Positions 24,538-27,177 of a stretch of 27,177 nt of DNA are shown here, piece by piece (the first letter of the stretch is position 1; each line of letters starts with the position of its first letter). The stretch is from an uncultured Bacteroidales bacterium (lineage in GTDB: Bacteria; Bacteroidota; Bacteroidia; Bacteroidales; Muribaculaceae). The position numbers and the translations under genes were made by a program. The stretch lies in assembly GCA_900539915.1 (NCBI GenBank), contig UQDU01000028.1:1-27177 (forward strand), given 5' to 3'. The notes under the pieces are model-generated. The model did no database searches and was not told where the DNA came from. It saw only the letters and a list, made by a program, of their open reading frames with translations.

Positions 24538-24997
24538 TCAGTCGTCATCGTCGTGGTGGTGGCGCTTGTGGTGTTTTTTCATCTCCTTTTTGTAGTGCTT
24601 GTAGGCCTTTTTGTAGGCTTTTTTGCTTGCTTTGTGGAGGTCTTCCATGTAGTCTTCGTAATCGTCATAGTAATCGTCGTCTACATAGACCATTGCCGGG
24701 GGGGGCATAATAGGGGGCGTAATATGCGCCGTGATGCAGCTCTTTGTAGTAGGCTTTGCGTGCCTTTTTGACGGCTTTGTAGTAGCGGCGCGGAGAGGGG
24801 GGCATGACATAGCCGGGGCGCAACGGCACTACTACCGGCGCAGGTGCTACGACTACGGGTGCCGGAAGTGCGGGGATGAAGTTGGAAACGTGGAGGTTGA
24901 TGCCGTCAGTTCCGGCATCTATTGAATAGAACTGGGCAGAGGCACCAGCTGAGGCCACTCCGATGATGGTGGCAGTGAGAAGTATCTGTCGTACCAT
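24538..24997 (-). CDS. Secreted His/Asp-rich protein with a frameshift at a G8 run
   Basis: Two overlapping minus-strand frames form one gene. The first (from ATG 24997) has a signal peptide (MVRQILLTATIIGVASAGAS, cleavage near AQ22), then a Pro/Val segment and a basic Tyr/Lys segment up to YYAPYYAPP. The frame then runs out of sense into LCRRRLL. The second frame carries on with AMVYVDDDYYDDYEDYMED and ends in a Lys/His/Asp tail (KKHHKRHHHDDDD). The break is at the eight G of 24698-24705; seven would join the frames into 152 aa. The His/Asp tail could bind metal. Function unknown. The frameshift may be a sequencing error, a mutation or a phase-variable switch. The start is 18 nt after the 76-aa gene. 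Confidence 0.6.
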
Positions 24998-25015
24998 AAC
25001 GTGATGTGTTTTCTT

Positions 25016-25246
25016 CTATAACACATCTTGGTCGTCAATGGTTGAAGTTGTGGCGTCGTCATCGTCGGTTTGGTCGCTGTTTTCATATTCTTCCATGATG
25101 CGTCGGGCTGTGCGAGATATGGCTTCTTCGTGTCCCGTCAACGCTGCGAACGGGGCGAATTGCGCTGCCCGTGCTGCCAGCGGCATGGGCAGGTGTGTGC
25201 GGCTGACGTGTCGTGGCCGATTGATTATGTCGTCATAGCGGTTCAT
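25016..25246 (-). CDS. 76-aa YolD-like partner of the Y-family polymerase
   Basis: Small soluble protein. The core AARAAQFAPFAALTGHEEAI is that of the YolD-like/hypothetical proteins next to UmuC-type polymerases in Firmicutes and their phages, preceded by NRYDDIINRPRHVSRTHLPM. The C-terminal third is acidic and variable (DQTDDDDATTSTIDDQD). Its ATG overlaps the polymerase stop by 4 nt (25243-25246), so the two are translated together. A role with the polymerase in DNA-damage tolerance is inferred from this linkage. Confidence 0.75.
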   Translation of the reverse strand: MNRYDDIINRPRHVSRTHLPMPLAARAAQFAPFAALTGHEEAISRTARRIMEEYENSDQTDDDDATTSTIDDQDVL

Positions 25247-26736
25247 GCTTTGTGTCCTCCTATCTGTGTGTTGCGGTCACGCTGTGTGGCTCCGTCGGCG
25301 TAATTGAGGCCGCGGAGTATGGCGTTTTTCCCGAACATTTTCTTGATATGCAGCACTGCTTCCTGGCGGCGCCGCTCTTTGTCCAATTCCTGTCGCTGCG
25401 ATTCCCTCTGCCGGTTAAGCAGTTCGTAGTCGGTAAATAATTCCAGCTGCTCGGATTTGAATGGCCGCTGCATGGCTTCGTTTTCGCTAATGAGATGATT
25501 GATGGAGAGAGACAGCCGTCTGACGAGCAAGTCGGGATGCACGATGCGGTCAAACAGGCTGCCTACGGCATCTGACAGAATGCGGCCCGAAGAGGTGGGC
25601 GATGACAGGTTGGCTGTGCCGTTGGCATGCTGGGGTACTTCGCGTCCATACCAGTCGGTGCCTATTTTGCCGTCATATTTAGCCCGTATCATAGGGTCGT
25701 TAAGGCTCATGGCATCGTAGCCGACATGGAGTATTATCTGGTCGGTCAGCATACGCTTGTCTACGAGCTCGAGGGCTATGGTGTCGGCCATTTCCAGAGC
25801 CACGATGCGTGCCTTGGCTGCGGTGTATCCGCATGTCAGCACCTGTCCGCTGCATAGCGAGCGCGATTCCGGGCGGTAGGCTTTGACCAGCTCCATGGTG
25901 ACCGGCTCATATCCCCATGCGTGGTCAATCAGCAGTTCGGCATTGATGCCGAACACCTTATACAGTATGTCCTCGTGAGCTATGGAAAAGCGTGCCAGAT
26001 CACCCATGGTCAGTATGCCTATCGCATGCAGCCGGTTGGCTATGCCACGGCCTACGCGCCAGAAATCCGTCAGAGGCATATGACTCCACAGTTCTCGGCG
26101 GTAACTCATCTCGTCAAGTTCGGCTATGCGCACTCCGTCGCTGTCGGGAGGCATCTTTTTGGCCACTATATCCATTGCCACCTTGCACAGGTACATATTT
26201 GTGCCTATCCCGGCGGTGGCTGTTATGCCCGTTTCGGCAAGCACCTCGCGTATCATCTTCATCGCCAGCTGGTGCGGCGTCATACGGTAGGTGTCAAGGT
26301 ATGACGTCACGTCGATGAACACTTCATCAATCGAGTAGACATGGATGTCCTCGGGAGCTATATACCGCAGATATACGGCATATATGCGTGTGCTGTAGTC
26401 GATGTAGAGTGCCATGCGCGGAGTCGCGGTCAGATACCCGGCGCTGATTTCATGGCGTGTCTCCAGTTCGCGGCCCGATACTGAGCGTCCGCAGCGTCCG
26501 CGGTGGCGATTGATTTCGCGGATTTTCTGTTCCACCTCGAAGAGGCGTGGGCGTCCGCTCAGGCCTGTCAGCTTTTTCATAGCCGGCGACACTGCCAGGC
26601 ATATCGTTTTGGACGTGCGGCTTGCATCGGCTACGACAAGGCATGTGTCGAGAGGGTCAAGTCCACGTTCCACACACTCCACCGAAGCGTAAAACGACTT
26701 CAGGTCTATCGCGATATACTGCCGCTGCCGGTCCAT
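25243..26736 (-). CDS. Y-family DNA polymerase, UmuC/DinB type
   Basis: Translesion DNA polymerase of 497 aa. The catalytic acids are Asp11 in IAIDLKSFYASVE (Tyr16 at or near the steric gate) and Asp137/Glu138 in YSIDEVFIDVT. The helix-hairpin-helix region (DFWRVGRGIANRLHAIGI) and little-finger domain follow. QLELF (430-434) fits the consensus of the beta-clamp-binding motif. The C-terminus reads MFGKNAILRGLNYADGAT and ends NTQIGGHKA, the same ending as Firmicutes and phage UmuC-like enzymes, which suggests that the cassette was acquired. It is followed by the 76-aa partner (overlap 4 nt) and preceded by a 55-aa acidic gene, 20 nt away. Confidence 0.92.
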   Translation of the reverse strand: MDRQRQYIAIDLKSFYASVECVERGLDPLDTCLVVADASRTSKTICLAVSPAMKKLTGLSGRPRLFEVEQKIREINRHRGRCGRSVSGRELETRHEISAGYLTATPRMALYIDYSTRIYAVYLRYIAPEDIHVYSIDEVFIDVTSYLDTYRMTPHQLAMKMIREVLAETGITATAGIGTNMYLCKVAMDIVAKKMPPDSDGVRIAELDEMSYRRELWSHMPLTDFWRVGRGIANRLHAIGILTMGDLARFSIAHEDILYKVFGINAELLIDHAWGYEPVTMELVKAYRPESRSLCSGQVLTCGYTAAKARIVALEMADTIALELVDKRMLTDQIILHVGYDAMSLNDPMIRAKYDGKIGTDWYGREVPQHANGTANLSSPTSSGRILSDAVGSLFDRIVHPDLLVRRLSLSINHLISENEAMQRPFKSEQLELFTDYELLNRQRESQRQELDKERRRQEAVLHIKKMFGKNAILRGLNYADGATQRDRNTQIGGHKA

Positions 26737-26756
26737 GTCACTGTGTCTCGCTAAAG

Positions 26757-26924
26757 TCAGTCGCCGCAGCTGTCAAGTCCGAGCTGCACCATCTCCTCTC
26801 CGTCCTCGTCAGGGCGCACGGCGCATTGAGAGTCGTCGTTATCAGTATTTACGGGTTGCCCTGCAGCTGCCTGTAGGGTCTCCTCGGGAGCCTGATTCTG
26901 TCTGTTATCGTCAATTGCTTTCAT
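26757..26924 (-). CDS. 55-aa acidic protein upstream of the polymerase
   Basis: A short ORF from ATG 26924 to TGA 26757, read on the minus strand: MKAIDDNRQNQAPEETLQAA, then AGQPVNTDNDDSQCAVRPDE and the end MVQLGLDSCGD. It is acidic, has two cysteines and no membrane segment, and looks mostly disordered. It lies 20 nt before the polymerase gene on the same strand, behind candidate promoter boxes, so it is probably the first gene of that transcript. I do not recognise a family; a LexA/UmuD-like domain is absent. Moderately supported by position only. Confidence 0.5.
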   Translation of the reverse strand: MKAIDDNRQNQAPEETLQAAAGQPVNTDNDDSQCAVRPDEDGEEMVQLGLDSCGD

Positions 26925-26936
26925 AATAAAGTATCA

Positions 26937-26958
26937 CAAAATTATATCTGCAAATATA
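26937..26958 (-). promoter_or_regulatory. Candidate promoter boxes for the polymerase cassette
   Basis: On the minus strand two TAnnTTTG boxes occur, TATATTTG (26951-26958) and TAATTTTG (26937-26944). Neither has a TTTG 19-21 nt upstream. No SOS-like palindrome was recognised. Confidence 0.35.
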
Positions 26959-27050
26959 TGATTCACGATGCCACGTTAAGATGCCCCTCTTTGTTAATTA
27001 AGGTTAATCGCATATCGGTGCTCGGTGTGGCATATCCATATAGATACAAG

Positions 27051-27088
27051 TAAGAGGGACGGCCCACGATGGAGAACCGTCCCTCTTA
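27051..27088 (-). terminator. Strong hairpin near the contig end
   Basis: TAAGAGGGACGG (27051-27062) pairs perfectly with CCGTCCCTCTTA (27077-27088), twelve pairs, loop 14 nt. It starts 18 nt beyond a possible minus-strand stop at 27107, so it may end that gene. No long T run follows. Confidence 0.6.
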
Positions 27089-27106
27089 GCGTTGTATCGT
27101 GTAGTG

Positions 27107-27149
27107 TCAGGAATTGAGTTCGGCTCGGAGAAAGGGGGCGGTGGGGGAG
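27107..27149 (-). CDS. Possible C-terminal end of a gene cut by the contig edge
   Basis: On the minus strand the last codons before TGA (27107-27109) read SPTAPFLRAELNS. The frame is open to the adapter at 27150, and a strong hairpin follows the stop at terminator distance. Thirteen residues are too few to name a family. Confidence 0.3.
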
Positions 27150-27177
27150 CTGTCTCTTATACACATCTCCGAGCCCA
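27150..27177. other. Nextera/Tn5 adapter sequence, not genomic
   Basis: The bases from 27150 are the 19-bp Tn5 mosaic end (CTGTCTCTTATACACATCT) followed by CCGAGCCCA, the start of the Nextera read-2 adapter arm. This is library adapter left at the contig end; genomic sequence stops at 27149. Confidence 0.97.

Noticed and set aside
24483..24710. 75-aa plus-strand ORF rich in Gly, Arg and Cys
   Set aside because: It lies antisense to the His/Asp-rich gene, and its composition is explained by that gene's codons.
27150..27177. Tn5-like mosaic end as a sign of a mobile element
   Set aside because: The bases continue into the Nextera adapter arm, and no transposase is near; it is a library artefact.

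Overview
The window looks like a chromosomal segment of a gut-type Bacteroidales bacterium; Muribaculaceae is my best guess, from overall protein flavour only. Several intergenic regions carry the Bacteroidetes promoter form TTTG-N19/20-TAnnTTTG (clearest before both tRNA genes, higBA and a small membrane-protein gene). Purine-rich Shine-Dalgarno sites are not evident, and the protein families fit the group (paired short chromate transporters, reverse rubrerythrin, CfxA/CepA-like beta-lactamase, GH97 and DUF6377 remnants). Positions 27150-27177 are not genomic: they match Nextera/Tn5 adapter sequence, so the window ends at a contig edge and the molecule ends at 27149.

Layout. 1-2630: a minus-strand unit, two overlapping chromate-transporter halves followed by folC, with a promoter at 2599-2630. 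2640-3398: a YczE/YitT-type membrane protein. 3485-4204: an AT-rich higBA toxin-antitoxin module whose promoter overlaps a perfect 18-bp palindrome. 4353-4841: a shared terminator, then a chimeric scar in which the start of a DUF6377-type lipoprotein gene runs into the last 76 codons of a GH97 glycosidase. 5004-10361: a small secreted protein, a secreted type I pullulanase, a class A beta-lactamase, a GNAT acetyltransferase (opposite strand) and a secreted alpha/beta hydrolase. 10404-10617: tRNA-Leu(TAA) with promoter and terminator.

10651-16380: a MATE exporter converges on a minus-strand capA-ligA-yqgE unit, each joined by 4-nt stop/start overlaps, with a reverse rubrerythrin gene upstream. 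16675-17616: a divergent, cysteine-rich glutaminase-fold protein. 17855-23628: a complete tripartite RND efflux operon (outer-membrane factor, adaptor lipoprotein, AcrB-type pump) closed by a strong terminator.

23820-27149: tRNA-Gln(CTG), then a region of small genes: a nonsense-interrupted Trp/Pro-repeat ORF, a 51-aa membrane protein with its own promoter, a His/Asp-rich secreted protein broken at a run of eight G, and a Firmicutes-like Y-family polymerase cassette (55-aa acidic protein, UmuC-type polymerase with a clamp-binding motif, 76-aa partner).

I found no CRISPR array, intact transposase, phage gene set or rRNA. The least explained material is at 24000-25000, the glutaminase-like protein, and a 20-bp element present twice in the window.
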